NCBI RefSeq assembly: GCF_963678865.1
Contig: NZ_OY787459.1
Coordinates: 524,501 to 588,500, forward strand
Source: Maridesulfovibrio sp.
GTDB lineage: Bacteria; Desulfobacterota; Desulfovibrionia; Desulfovibrionales; Desulfovibrionaceae
Length of the DNA: 64,000 bases
Direction of reading: 5' to 3'
Shown: piece by piece, positions 15,998 through 24,270 of the stretch
How the letters are laid out: each line of letters starts with the position of its first letter
Numbering within the stretch: the first letter of the stretch is position 1
Notes under the pieces: model-generated
Databases searched by the model: none
Seen by the model: only the letters and a program-made list of their open reading frames with translations
What the model was told of the DNA's origin: nothing
Program-made: the position numbers and the translations under genes

Positions 15998-17104
15998 CTA
16001 CCCCTCACTCAACCGATAACTAGTACTCCGCCCGCCTCCGGGGTTTTGCACCAATATTCCGCGCTCCTTCAAATCTTTGATGTCACGCAGTGCTGTATCT
16101 GTGGAGCATTTTGCCAGCTTGGCGTATTTGGATGAGTTCATGTAACCTTTGAAGTTTTCGTCAAGCATGCGCTCAAGTACGGACCGCTGACGGTCATTGA
16201 TTGGTGACTGTTGGGATATCCGTTCCCACAGACTTGCTTTATGGAGTACATGACTCAACGTGGATTCGGCATTGATCAGTGCTTCTTTGAGGCAATCAAG
16301 AAACCATTCCAGCCATTTGGTAATTTCAGGTGTGCCGCGCTGCTGCCGCTCCAGATGGGAATAGTAATCCTTGCGCTTCAGCTCAATCTGCGTGGACATG
16401 CTGTAATACCGCTCCGCCGCCCCATCAGCACGAGCCAAGGCCATATCCGCGATGGTACGAGCAATACGTCCGTTGCCGTCTTCAAAGGGATGAATGGTAA
16501 CAAACCACAGGTGGGCTATTCCGGCACGCAGAACCGGATCAGTATCATCTTTGCTCTCGAACCATTCCAGAAATTTTGCCATCTCACCTTCAAGGCGATC
16601 AGCATGCGGTGCTTCAAAATGGACTTTCTCGCGTCCCATAGGGCCGGAGATTACCTGCATGGCTCCAACTTCCGCAGGCCGCCAATCTGCAACGGTAATA
16701 CGCTTTATGCCGCTGCGTCCGGTCGGGAATAGAGCCGCATGCCAGTCGCATAGCCGATCTTTAGTCAAAGGCTCCGCATATCGCTGTGTAGCGTCAAGCA
16801 TCATTTCAACTATGCCGTCCACATCACGCCCAGCCGGTTTCAGTCCGGCAATATCGATTCCCAGACGCTGAGCAATAGAGGAACGTACCTCCTCTGGATT
16901 GAGGAGTTCCCCTTCTATGGCTGATGAATGAACGATGTCATTGGTAAGAGTCTTCAGGCCAGCCTCATTTCTCAGGTCAAAGCCCAGATTACCAATCTTA
17001 CCAAGCAACACGCCCTGCCGATGGCGGACGTCTGCCAGTTTGGAAATTAGCTTTTCGGCGTTCCATGTGAAGTTCGGCCAGTCTTGATGTTCGTGTATCC
17101 ACAT
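15998..17104 (-). CDS. Fic protein with DUF4172 domain and C-terminal winged helix
   Basis: This 368-residue Fic enzyme has an N-terminal DUF4172-like region ('FTWNAEKLISKLADVRHRQG'), the inhibitory motif 'SSAIEGELLN' near residue 65, and a complete active site 'HPFEDGNGRIART'. The C-terminal winged helix-turn-helix is around 300-368 ('NSSKYAKLAKCSTDTALRDI'). It would modify a target with AMP or similar and may repress its own gene through the C-terminal domain. A TGCGGTGAAT...ATTCGCCGCA palindrome lies directly upstream of its start. A 31-codon relic of a close homologue occurs at 38579. Confidence 0.92.
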   Translation of the reverse strand: MWIHEHQDWPNFTWNAEKLISKLADVRHRQGVLLGKIGNLGFDLRNEAGLKTLTNDIVHSSAIEGELLNPEEVRSSIAQRLGIDIAGLKPAGRDVDGIVEMMLDATQRYAEPLTKDRLCDWHAALFPTGRSGIKRITVADWRPAEVGAMQVISGPMGREKVHFEAPHADRLEGEMAKFLEWFESKDDTDPVLRAGIAHLWFVTIHPFEDGNGRIARTIADMALARADGAAERYYSMSTQIELKRKDYYSHLERQQRGTPEITKWLEWFLDCLKEALINAESTLSHVLHKASLWERISQQSPINDRQRSVLERMLDENFKGYMNSSKYAKLAKCSTDTALRDIKDLKERGILVQNPGGGRSTSYRLSEG

Positions 17105-17120
17105 TGCTTTTGCCTTTATT

Positions 17121-17164
17121 TGCGGTGAATGCTGTGGTTATTCGCCGCAGGTTTTGCGGTGATT
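17121..17164 (-). promoter_or_regulatory. palindromic operator upstream of fic
   Basis: TGCGGTGAAT (17121-17130) and ATTCGCCGCA (17140-17149) form an inverted repeat with one mismatch and a 9-base spacer. A third half-site, TGCGGTGATT, follows at 17155-17164. Position 17-60 bp upstream of the fic start fits an autoregulatory operator for the Fic winged helix. The repeat is seen; the regulator is inferred. Confidence 0.65.
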
Positions 17165-17207
17165 GTAGGGTGTATTTGGGGCAAAGGCAATACGAATAAA
17201 AGAACCA

Positions 17208-17582
17208 TTAAAATCCAAAAATTGGATGCCTGAGCTCAGCATGACCTTTTAACAAATAAAAATCTTCATCAGATCCTTCTAAAGACTCAGTACCAACAGT
17301 AGTATCAGGGTCTAAGCTTTTATGTGAGGTACCCGCCACAATAGTATTGGTATCAGGATCAATAGGCTCAATAGTTAGAGTTTGAACAGTACTCCCTAAT
17401 AATAAGTAATCAGGATCGCTAGGCTCAATTGTTTCTGTCAACGTCGTTGTATCAATCAACACCAAGTCAGGATCAGTAGGCTCAATTGTTTTAGTCATCG
17501 TTGTTGTATCATAGGATACATCAGAGCCCTTAGTCGAATTTAGTTTAATTGTCTCTGAATAACTCATTATATATGGCTTCAT
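17208..17582 (-). CDS. graspetide precursor peptide with repeated cores
   Basis: This is a 124-residue precursor for an omega-ester/amide RiPP (graspetide). A leader of about 25 residues precedes tandem cores matching TxxTxxxExxDxD. Core 1 is T27/T30/E34/D37/D39 ('TTMTKTIEPTDPD'), core 2 is T46/T49/E53/D56/D58, core 3 is T65/T68/E72/D75/D77 and core 5 is T95/T98/E102/D105/D107. Core 4 keeps only 'SLDPD'. Thr side chains would be joined to Glu/Asp carboxylates by the ATP-grasp enzyme encoded two genes upstream. I chose ATG 17582 because GGAG lies 8 bases upstream. It begins 10 bp after the membrane-protein stop. Confidence 0.88.
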   Translation of the reverse strand: MKPYIMSYSETIKLNSTKGSDVSYDTTTMTKTIEPTDPDLVLIDTTTLTETIEPSDPDYLLLGSTVQTLTIEPIDPDTNTIVAGTSHKSLDPDTTVGTESLEGSDEDFYLLKGHAELRHPIFGF

Positions 17583-17592
17583 AATTACTCCA

Positions 17593-18393
17593 TTAATTAA
17601 TATAAAAATTAATCGAAAAATCAATCATTGTTCCTAAACTAATATCTTGACATAAAATATAATTACAAATTGCTAAAAGAAAAAAAATCAAAAGGTTTTC
17701 TTCTATATGCCGGACATAACTACCAAGACATCGGTTTTGTTGTTCCAATAAGACTTTCCTAGCATAGTAAAACTCTGCTAATTTATGAACAGATGGATTT
17801 TCTTTCAAGCGTTTAAAAACCATCTTTTCAACAGATTTAGTTCTTAAATATTTTATCAAAAAAACACTTGTCTTAAAAAAATAGTAACAAGCTAAAAGAG
17901 CCCCCCCCATAACAATATATTGTATCAATTCTTTAGGATTATTTTTAAACATTTTAGCTAAGTCACCAACAAACAAAGGAGTAATAATTGACAATACGAC
18001 TAAATAAATAGAAACTTTCATATGAAAATGATTTTTACTATTTGCAGCATCGTTAAGACAACTTTTTAGATAATCAATTTCAACATCAACTTTATCTTTA
18101 CTTAAAATATTTAAATGATCTTGATACTCACTCAACGGCTGACTAAACTCAGACATTCTGGGCCATGCACACAACTCGTCGATAGATAGAACCTTATAAA
18201 TGGCAAAGCCATTTTGATCATATGTAATGATATATAATATCCTCGTTCCAAAAGAAAGTCTTAACAAAGACAGTCGAATATCTTTTTTTTGAGAAAATTC
18301 ATCAAATGAGGAATCATTGGTCACTGAACATATGGGACTTCTACATAAAAACAAAACAACAAAATCCCTAAGCCACAATAAAAAACTAACCAT
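17593..18393 (-). CDS. graspetide-operon membrane protein, unknown family
   Basis: This protein of about 266 residues starts at the ATG at 18393, which overlaps the ATP-grasp stop by 8 bp, so the two are translationally coupled. It has a soluble N-terminal part with an aromatic β-type stretch ('ILYIITYDQNGFAIYKV'). Three hydrophobic segments follow: 'VSIYLVVLSIITPLFVG', 'IQYIVMGGALLACYYFF' and 'NLLIFFLLAICNYILC'. It is not an ABC transporter or a GNAT, the usual graspetide partners. It could serve in export, immunity or sensing. A run of eight G on the coding strand (17901-17908) lies within segment two. Confidence 0.75.
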   Translation of the reverse strand: MVSFLLWLRDFVVLFLCRSPICSVTNDSSFDEFSQKKDIRLSLLRLSFGTRILYIITYDQNGFAIYKVLSIDELCAWPRMSEFSQPLSEYQDHLNILSKDKVDVEIDYLKSCLNDAANSKNHFHMKVSIYLVVLSIITPLFVGDLAKMFKNNPKELIQYIVMGGALLACYYFFKTSVFLIKYLRTKSVEKMVFKRLKENPSVHKLAEFYYARKVLLEQQNRCLGSYVRHIEENLLIFFLLAICNYILCQDISLGTMIDFSINFYIN

Positions 18394-19294
18394 AAAGCAA
18401 TTCCCTAACAATCTCACCCGAAATATTAATTCCTGTTTCAAACTCAAGCCATGCCCACTGACCATTAGCATTCAATTCTAAAAAATAATAATCAGTGCCT
18501 TTAACAATAAAGTCAAAACATCCAAATCTCATGCCAACCTCGTCTAGCATCTCGCAACACATTGAATAAATTTGGCTTGGAATTTCTATGACCGAATACT
18601 TATTCTCCGCATCTGGCTTTCTCCAATCAACGTTGTTAGTCGAATATATTGCAAATGAAAAAGCTTTTCGACCAACAAAAACAATACGTACATCAAAATC
18701 CTTTCGAACAAAAAGCTGAAAATAGGCAGGGCAATACCTAAGCTTATCTAACGACAAGGTTGCATCAATTAAATTTGTTTGTACAAATTCCTTTTCATTT
18801 GTATGTATAATCTCACCAGATGCAATTGGTTTCACAATTGATTCATCAGCTAAAAAAGCTTTAATGTCATCTCGCGAATTTGTTATTGCCATTTTAGGAA
18901 GATTAAAACCAATCTTCCTTGCAACACAAACTTGATAAATTTTATTATTTGCCTTTCTTAAAAGGCTTGGTTTTGTTAAACAAACCCCCGAATGCAACTC
19001 CACAATACCATCCATAGTCGAAAAAACTTCTCTATAAACAAAGTCATGATATTCATTGCTCAAAACATTAGTAAGATCTGGTAAATTAGGTTTTCTATAG
19101 TAAATGGCATCCTGAGAACTCAAAGTATATTCATATTCATTACATGAAAGTTTTATACTATCATTTGTGACAACAATTTTATATTCATAAAACAAGTCAA
19201 CATTAAATCGAATAAAGCAAACATCTCTATATTTAGACTGGATATAGTCAACCGTTCTATCGTTGGAACTTGTGACAACTAATATTTTTTTCAT
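18386..19294 (-). CDS. ATP-grasp graspetide macrocyclase (MvdD-like)
   Basis: This 302-residue ATP-grasp ligase belongs to the MvdC/MvdD ribosomal-peptide maturase group. It would phosphorylate Asp/Glu side chains and couple them to Thr in the repeated precursor. Seen features are an ATP-grasp Lys in 'SIVKPIASGEI', the family signature 'YFQLFVRKDFDVRIVFVG', and the metal-binding end 'GCFDFIVKGTDYYFLELN' followed by 'NGQWAWLE'. Length is close to the usual 320-330. Only one ligase is present, so all rings would be made by it. It is AT-rich relative to the flanking chromosome. Confidence 0.92.
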   Translation of the reverse strand: MKKILVVTSSNDRTVDYIQSKYRDVCFIRFNVDLFYEYKIVVTNDSIKLSCNEYEYTLSSQDAIYYRKPNLPDLTNVLSNEYHDFVYREVFSTMDGIVELHSGVCLTKPSLLRKANNKIYQVCVARKIGFNLPKMAITNSRDDIKAFLADESIVKPIASGEIIHTNEKEFVQTNLIDATLSLDKLRYCPAYFQLFVRKDFDVRIVFVGRKAFSFAIYSTNNVDWRKPDAENKYSVIEIPSQIYSMCCEMLDEVGMRFGCFDFIVKGTDYYFLELNANGQWAWLEFETGINISGEIVRELLYG

Positions 19295-19328
19295 TATGTA
19301 TATTAAGATTTAATCATATTTTAATTAA

Positions 19329-19961
19329 CTAAAGGAGGAATTTTCCTTTTATCTTCCTCCACAATGCATTTATATTTATCACTATGCCACAAAAATTTGG
19401 TTTAATATCTAAAACATCTTCTTGTACAATAACAGGATTAACTTTATCTTCATCATAAGAATACTCTAAAACATAAACATTTGACTGTTCAGCAATATAT
19501 CTATTGTACCCTTCAATATTATGAGCAACATCTCTAGATTCTCCTTTCGTGAAACCATCCCCCATTAGCGATCGATCAACATCCACTGCCCTAATGTAAG
19601 CCCTTTGAACTAGATTATTCAATAAACCAACAACTTCAGCAACACTCTGTTCAACAGAAACAGATGTACTTTTAGCAAGTTCAGCAGTCTTTTTTAATTC
19701 CTCACGAATAGTATGATCTAAAAGTGTAGGTAAAAATTCAAACCAAAAAATATGCTGTGGACTTCCATTGAATCTAATCCCTCTGTACTGAATATACCTC
19801 CCATCAGGCAATTTAATGTCTAACCCCGGCCCTTCTGATATAAATAGCCAACTTGTAATTAGACGTTGAATTTCAGCATCTTTAATTATTAATCTATCTA
19901 ACACCCTAGGATATATCGGCGTAGGACGAATCCCTACTAATGGCAAAATAGGTAACGGCAT
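19329..19961 (-). CDS. graspetide-operon first gene, unknown function
   Basis: This protein of about 210 residues is encoded first in the graspetide transcript, 35 bp before the ATP-grasp gene. I chose ATG 19961; a TTG at 19985 is in frame, and GGAG precedes the ATG at a long 12-base spacing that includes nine T. It has no clear signal peptide. Residues about 95-125 form a helical, Ala/Val/Ser-rich region ('ELAKSTSVSVEQSVAEVVGL'), and the rest looks globular. I do not recognise the family. It may aid modification, be a protease, or bind the peptide; nothing in the sequence decides. Confidence 0.65.
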   Translation of the reverse strand: MPLPILPLVGIRPTPIYPRVLDRLIIKDAEIQRLITSWLFISEGPGLDIKLPDGRYIQYRGIRFNGSPQHIFWFEFLPTLLDHTIREELKKTAELAKSTSVSVEQSVAEVVGLLNNLVQRAYIRAVDVDRSLMGDGFTKGESRDVAHNIEGYNRYIAEQSNVYVLEYSYDEDKVNPVIVQEDVLDIKPNFCGIVININALWRKIKGKFLL

Positions 19962-20187
19962 AAAAAAAAAGCTCTCCAAATCCAAACTTAATTTTTAAAT
20001 TTGCATTATCGAAGAGTAATTAATATTTTAAAGAAACAATAAAATCAATACACTCTTCATACAGAAAATCTAATCAGCCCACAAAATAAATATCCCCGTA
20101 CGAGTACCCACACGAGTACAGCAATTTAAACAATTTAAAAAAACTAAATAATCCCAACACCATACACCATCAATTCGATGTCCCCCG

Positions 20188-20325
20188 CCACCATTTCCTT
20201 GATTCCATACTGTACCATACAGTTTCACAAAGAACGTTAAACCCTTATTATTCATACGAATAACAAGGGTTTTTTCGTTTTTTATACGTTCGTTATAGTT
20301 CGCTTAACTCCGCTGGCGTCCGTGG
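20188..20325. repeat. attR-like direct repeat, right end of element
   Basis: This copy matches 1723-1860 at constant offset 18,465 bp, with roughly 14 substitutions and no gaps. It is preceded by TTCGATGTCCCCCGCCACCA (20174-20193), resembling a T-arm and acceptor end of a tmRNA/tRNA. The longest identical blocks, such as CATACAGTTTCACAAAGAAC, are candidates for the crossover core. The divergence outside these blocks suggests the two ends came from different elements or are old. Confidence 0.8.
20239..20275 (+). terminator. intrinsic terminator inside attR
   Basis: AAACCCTTATTATTC and GAATAACAAGGGTTT surround ATAC and are followed by TTT. It is the counterpart of the hairpin in the left repeat and carries one mismatch in the stem. 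Confidence 0.75.
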
Positions 20326-20352
20326 CTCTGAGTAAGTAAGGATAAGCTGACG

Positions 20353-20418
20353 CATAAATGGCACACCAAGTTTAATAATACATGGGCCGCAGGACACGCT
20401 CACACTGTTATCAGATAT
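20353..20418 (+). pseudogene. relic of a tyrosine integrase
   Basis: Read on the plus strand, 22 codons give 'HKWHTKFNNTWAAGHAHTVI' and then RY. This matches 'REWHTKFKSTWTAGHAQTVI' and RR near residue 103 of the intact integrase at 1932, with 16 of 22 identical. The relic begins 28 bp outside the right repeat, where a neighbouring element's integrase would lie, so it is probably left from a deleted tandem element. The 3' end of the glycosyltransferase overlaps it on the other strand. Confidence 0.8.
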
Positions 20419-21676
20419 ATTCGTTTGTATACGAGGACCCACTTAATAAAGACGAGACTGATTCAGGCACTTCTGCCGATTGATTTTCAGCAATTTTAAC
20501 AAGATCTTTAAGATACAATTTTATATTTCTGCACAAGATTTCATTCCCCATAAACCTGTAGCAATAGAACAAAACAACGTAACCTTCCCACCAAAATCCG
20601 TCTTGCAGAACCTTCTGGACCAAATTTACGGCCCGCTCTACTTCTCCTTTGAATAACAGAATTTCGGCCTTTAATTTTGTCAAAATAAAACTGCCTTCAC
20701 TATGTTGCATTTCCGCAAGAACAATCAGTTTTAAGGCAAGATCATAATTTGTTCTAGTAATAGCTTCAGAAACAGCATCAACTGCCGCAAATAATTCCTT
20801 TGATTTAAATCCGTAATCATTCAGGTCTGCAAAAATTTCAGGCCTGCCAAACTTCATAAGCCTGTTTAACTTCGCCGCAACAGGAAAGATGGAATCATCA
20901 ATCTGTTGTTTACATGAAACATGCCTGAAAAAATCACTCCAAAGACTTTCATGTTCTCTTTCAATGTGATTGTAGTGCCAGCGATCAACTTTGTTCTGAT
21001 ATTCACGCTGCCCTCTGAAAATATAATGATTGAGCTGAATGCATTGCACGCTGGGTGGAGAATTATTTCCATGTACAGGAATATACAGTTCATTAACGGC
21101 GCACTTTCCGCCGGTATAGGTAAAAAAATGAGGACTCAGGTTGGCCCTTTCCACGTACTGAGGCTGCACAATTGATTTAATCTTTGAATTCGGCATCTTA
21201 TAATCTACAATTTCTCTAAGATGCAAAGAAATAGGAAGAGGTGGATTATTGATGTATCCGTTGGAACCGAACATAACCCAATTAATTGCAAGGGCGGCAC
21301 ACTCTTCATAACATGCGAGCAACGAATGAATATTCTCGTTCTTTTTTAAAACAATAAATTCATCAATATCAATAAAGGCCAGCCACCTGAATTCATCCCC
21401 ATGCTTATCCAGACAATGCTGATAAGCTTGCTGTTGAGGAGATATCCCCTTTATTTCATATATTTGAACCAACCCACACTCTATATACCCGCTCAGTGTC
21501 TCGCGTAACGGAACCTTGCTCTCATTGTCATAAACAATGAATCTCTCTACACCGATCATTGCATGGTACTGCACCCACTCCTCTATGAAATAGTTTTCAT
21601 CCCGGGCAATAGCACAGGCTCCGATATAGTTCTTCAATATCAACCTCACATTTAAACACGCAGTATACTTTACCAT
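20411..21676 (-). CDS. glycosyltransferase, GT92/family 2-like
   Basis: This 421-residue protein resembles the 'glycosyl transferase family 2/92' proteins that begin with 'ACAIARDENYFIEEWVQYH', followed by 'GVERFIVYDNES' and the metal-binding 'FIDIDEF'. The N-terminal 250 residues are the sugar-transferase part. The last 120 are helical and may be TPR-like. It has no signal peptide and is likely cytoplasmic, acting in surface polysaccharide synthesis. Its final codons and stop fall in the integrase relic, so the C-terminus may have been altered by element insertion or deletion. The donor sugar is unknown. Confidence 0.8.
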   Translation of the reverse strand: MVKYTACLNVRLILKNYIGACAIARDENYFIEEWVQYHAMIGVERFIVYDNESKVPLRETLSGYIECGLVQIYEIKGISPQQQAYQHCLDKHGDEFRWLAFIDIDEFIVLKKNENIHSLLACYEECAALAINWVMFGSNGYINNPPLPISLHLREIVDYKMPNSKIKSIVQPQYVERANLSPHFFTYTGGKCAVNELYIPVHGNNSPPSVQCIQLNHYIFRGQREYQNKVDRWHYNHIEREHESLWSDFFRHVSCKQQIDDSIFPVAAKLNRLMKFGRPEIFADLNDYGFKSKELFAAVDAVSEAITRTNYDLALKLIVLAEMQHSEGSFILTKLKAEILLFKGEVERAVNLVQKVLQDGFWWEGYVVLFYCYRFMGNEILCRNIKLYLKDLVKIAENQSAEVPESVSSLLSGSSYTNEYI

Positions 21677-21879
21677 CTACCATGATTATTTTTGAAACTA
21701 CATGCTGTAAGTAGATCATAATGACAACAAATATAATATTACTATGCAGTTTAAAGAAAGTCACGTAACACAGCCAAACGAGTCTATTTTTATAAAACAT
21801 GCTGCTGGACCACAGCCGGAGTTCAGGATAGAAGATGTTGATAAATCATAGCAGAAAACGAGCATATGGGAGCTGCACT

Positions 21880-22662
21880 ATGACTATATTAGATCGGTCC
21901 TGGAATATTGTTGAACGGATTCGCTCCAAAGCACCACTAGTACACAGTATTACCAACTATGTGGTTATGAATAATACGGCCAATGCCCTGCTGGCTATTG
22001 GTGCATCCCCCATAATGGCGCATGCGCAGGAAGAGATGCAGGAGATGGTAGGCATATCCAACAGCCTTGTACTGAATATCGGTACGCTGAGCGCCCCATG
22101 GATTTCCAGCATGCTTGTTGCCGGAAAGGCGGCAAAGGCGGCATCCAAGCCGGTTGTTTTTGATCCGGTGGGCGTGGGTGCGAGCTCGTTCCGGACGCAG
22201 GCCTGTACTAAAATTCTTCAGGAAGTTACCCCTACGATTATTCGTGGTAATCCCTCCGAAATTATGGCTATGGCCGGCGCGGACGGACAGACCAAAGGTG
22301 TGGACTCCATGCATGATACTCAAACGGCAGAGGAAGCTGCTAAATATCTTGCAGAGCACTTTAGTTGTGTTGTGACTGTAAGCGGAGAGCAGGATATGGT
22401 GGTTTCCGCCACAGAGACTGTGTGGTTGCGGGGTGGCAGTCCCCTAATGCCCAAAGTTACCGGCATGGGATGCACTTCTACAGCCATTTGCGGTGCCTGT
22501 GCTGCAGTAGCCGACTCAGCGTTTGATGCTGGCGTGGCGGGCATGGTTATCATGAACAGTGCGGGAGGGATGGCTGCAGCCAAGGCTGAGGGTCCCGGCA
22601 GTTTTCAGATGCATTTTCTCGATGCACTGTATTCGCTGGATAAAAAGGATTTGATATTATAG
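21880..22662 (+). CDS. thiM: hydroxyethylthiazole kinase
   Basis: This 260-residue ThiM phosphorylates 4-methyl-5-(2-hydroxyethyl)thiazole for thiamine salvage. Characteristic segments are 'PLVHSITNYVVMNNTANALL', 'GASPIMAHAQEEMQEM', 'PVVFDPVGVGAS', 'IIRGNPSEIMAMAG' and the ATP/anion-hole end 'VTGMGCTSTAICGA'. I chose ATG 21880 after GGAG; an earlier start at 21835 adds a poorly conserved tail. It stands alone, without thiD or thiE. I saw no TPP riboswitch upstream. It is convergent with the ABC importer genes. Confidence 0.95.
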   Translation: MTILDRSWNIVERIRSKAPLVHSITNYVVMNNTANALLAIGASPIMAHAQEEMQEMVGISNSLVLNIGTLSAPWISSMLVAGKAAKAASKPVVFDPVGVGASSFRTQACTKILQEVTPTIIRGNPSEIMAMAGADGQTKGVDSMHDTQTAEEAAKYLAEHFSCVVTVSGEQDMVVSATETVWLRGGSPLMPKVTGMGCTSTAICGACAAVADSAFDAGVAGMVIMNSAGGMAAAKAEGPGSFQMHFLDALYSLDKKDLIL

Positions 22663-22701
22663 CCCTCCCGCGAATTAGGACCCAAAAAAGAGCTGATCCA
22701 T

Positions 22702-24270
22702 CTAACAAAAAGACGATGCTTTTAATAATTCCATAGTATATTCACTTTCTGGAGCATTAATAATTTTTTCTACCGGACCGTATTCCTCACACTGACCATT
22801 TTTCATGACCATCACTGTATTGCAAAGGCCACTGACCAAGGCAATATCGTGAGAAATAAATATCATGCTCATGTTACTTTCCCGAACTAAAGACCGTAAA
22901 AGGTCTGCAATCCGTGCCTGAGAAGAAACATCGAGCGCACTGGTAGCCTCGTCACAAATAAGAAGTTCAGGTTCGGCAACCAAAGCGCGGGCTATGGCTG
23001 CACGCTGACACTGCCCTCCTGATATTTCCCATGGATAACGATCCGCCAACTCCGGTGCAAGGCCCACTCTGTACATCAATTCGTTGATATACGCATCCGC
23101 TGCACTTTTTCTTTTCCGGTCAGTAAGGTTCCGAACAGCATCTCTCATGGTTACGCGAATTCTCTTATTCTGATCAAAAGAGGTAAGCGGAATCTGGAAC
23201 ACCATCTGTGCCCGACGATAAAGAGTGCGCAGGCTCCGCCTGTTCATAGCCGTAACTTCTTCCCCTTCATATCTAATACTCCCCTCATCCGTTTCCTCCA
23301 ACTGCAGGAGTTGTCTGGAAAGAGTGCTCTTACCAGATCCAGATTCGCCGACAATCCCTAAAACCTCGCCGCGAGAAAGAGTAAAACCGACGTCCCGGAC
23401 TGCTTCTATCGTTCGTTCAGCAATACAGTACCGTTTTGTTACACTGCTCACTTCAAGAAATTTAGAAGAATTATTAAGAACAGGATAAGCCGCCCGCAAA
23501 CAGGGAACATCAGATATCAATTCTTTCGTATATGAATGCTGCGGTGAATTAAGGACCTCTCTGGTGACTCCGCATTCGACAATCTTCCCCCGGTGCATGA
23601 TAGCCACCCTGTCGGCTATATGAGACGCAAGCGAGATATTGTGAGTCACCAAAAGGATAGATGCCCCGCACTCTTCACGTAAAATACGAAATTCCTCTAT
23701 AACCTGCCTCTGGTTCATCACGTCTAGGGCACTGGTAGGTTCATCTGCAAGGATGAGAGTTGGTTCCATTACCATAGCCATGGCCAAAGCAACACGCTGG
23801 CACATCCCCCCTGAAAGTTCAAAGGGGCAGCAGTCCAGCACTCGATCAACATCGCCCAGCCCAAGTTTTATAAAAGCGGTTCGTATTGCAGCGAGAGATT
23901 TTTCAGTATCAAACCGTTTATGACTACGCATGGTATCCAAAAACTGACTGCGTATCTTCCGTATGGGATTCATGGAAGTAGCAGGGTTCTGAAATACTGT
24001 GCACAGTTTATCACCAAGCAGTTGCCTATGTTCTTCAGCAGAGAGCTCAGTTAAATTCCGCCCGTTGAATGTTATCCCGCCGCCGGAAATCCGTACTCTA
24101 TTAGAAGGAAGTCCCATTATTGTCTTTAAAACAGTAGACTTACCAGATCCAGATTCACCGACCAAAGCGAAAATTTCACCCGCACCTACATCAAAGGAGA
24201 TGTCCCGTATGACATCCTCCCCATTATATCCAGCGCTAAGGTTCTGCAGCTTCAACACTGTACTTTTCAT
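22702..24270 (-). CDS. fused double ATPase of peptide/nickel-type ABC importer
   Basis: This 522-residue protein joins two complete ABC ATPase domains, equivalent to DppD/DppF or NikD/NikE in one chain. The first has Walker A 'GESGSGKSTVLKTI', signature 'LSGGMCQRVALAMAMV' and Walker B 'LILADEPTSALD'. The second has 'GESGSGKSTLSRQL', 'ISGGQCQRAAIARALV' and 'LLICDEATSALD'. It powers uptake through the two permeases encoded upstream. Its ATG overlaps the preceding permease stop by 4 bp. Confidence 0.93.
   Translation of the reverse strand: MKSTVLKLQNLSAGYNGEDVIRDISFDVGAGEIFALVGESGSGKSTVLKTIMGLPSNRVRISGGGITFNGRNLTELSAEEHRQLLGDKLCTVFQNPATSMNPIRKIRSQFLDTMRSHKRFDTEKSLAAIRTAFIKLGLGDVDRVLDCCPFELSGGMCQRVALAMAMVMEPTLILADEPTSALDVMNQRQVIEEFRILREECGASILLVTHNISLASHIADRVAIMHRGKIVECGVTREVLNSPQHSYTKELISDVPCLRAAYPVLNNSSKFLEVSSVTKRYCIAERTIEAVRDVGFTLSRGEVLGIVGESGSGKSTLSRQLLQLEETDEGSIRYEGEEVTAMNRRSLRTLYRRAQMVFQIPLTSFDQNKRIRVTMRDAVRNLTDRKRKSAADAYINELMYRVGLAPELADRYPWEISGGQCQRAAIARALVAEPELLICDEATSALDVSSQARIADLLRSLVRESNMSMIFISHDIALVSGLCNTVMVMKNGQCEEYGPVEKIINAPESEYTMELLKASSFC

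Noticed and set aside
21677..21879. TPP riboswitch before thiM
   Set aside because: The conserved CTGAGA and ACCTGA boxes are absent in this stretch.
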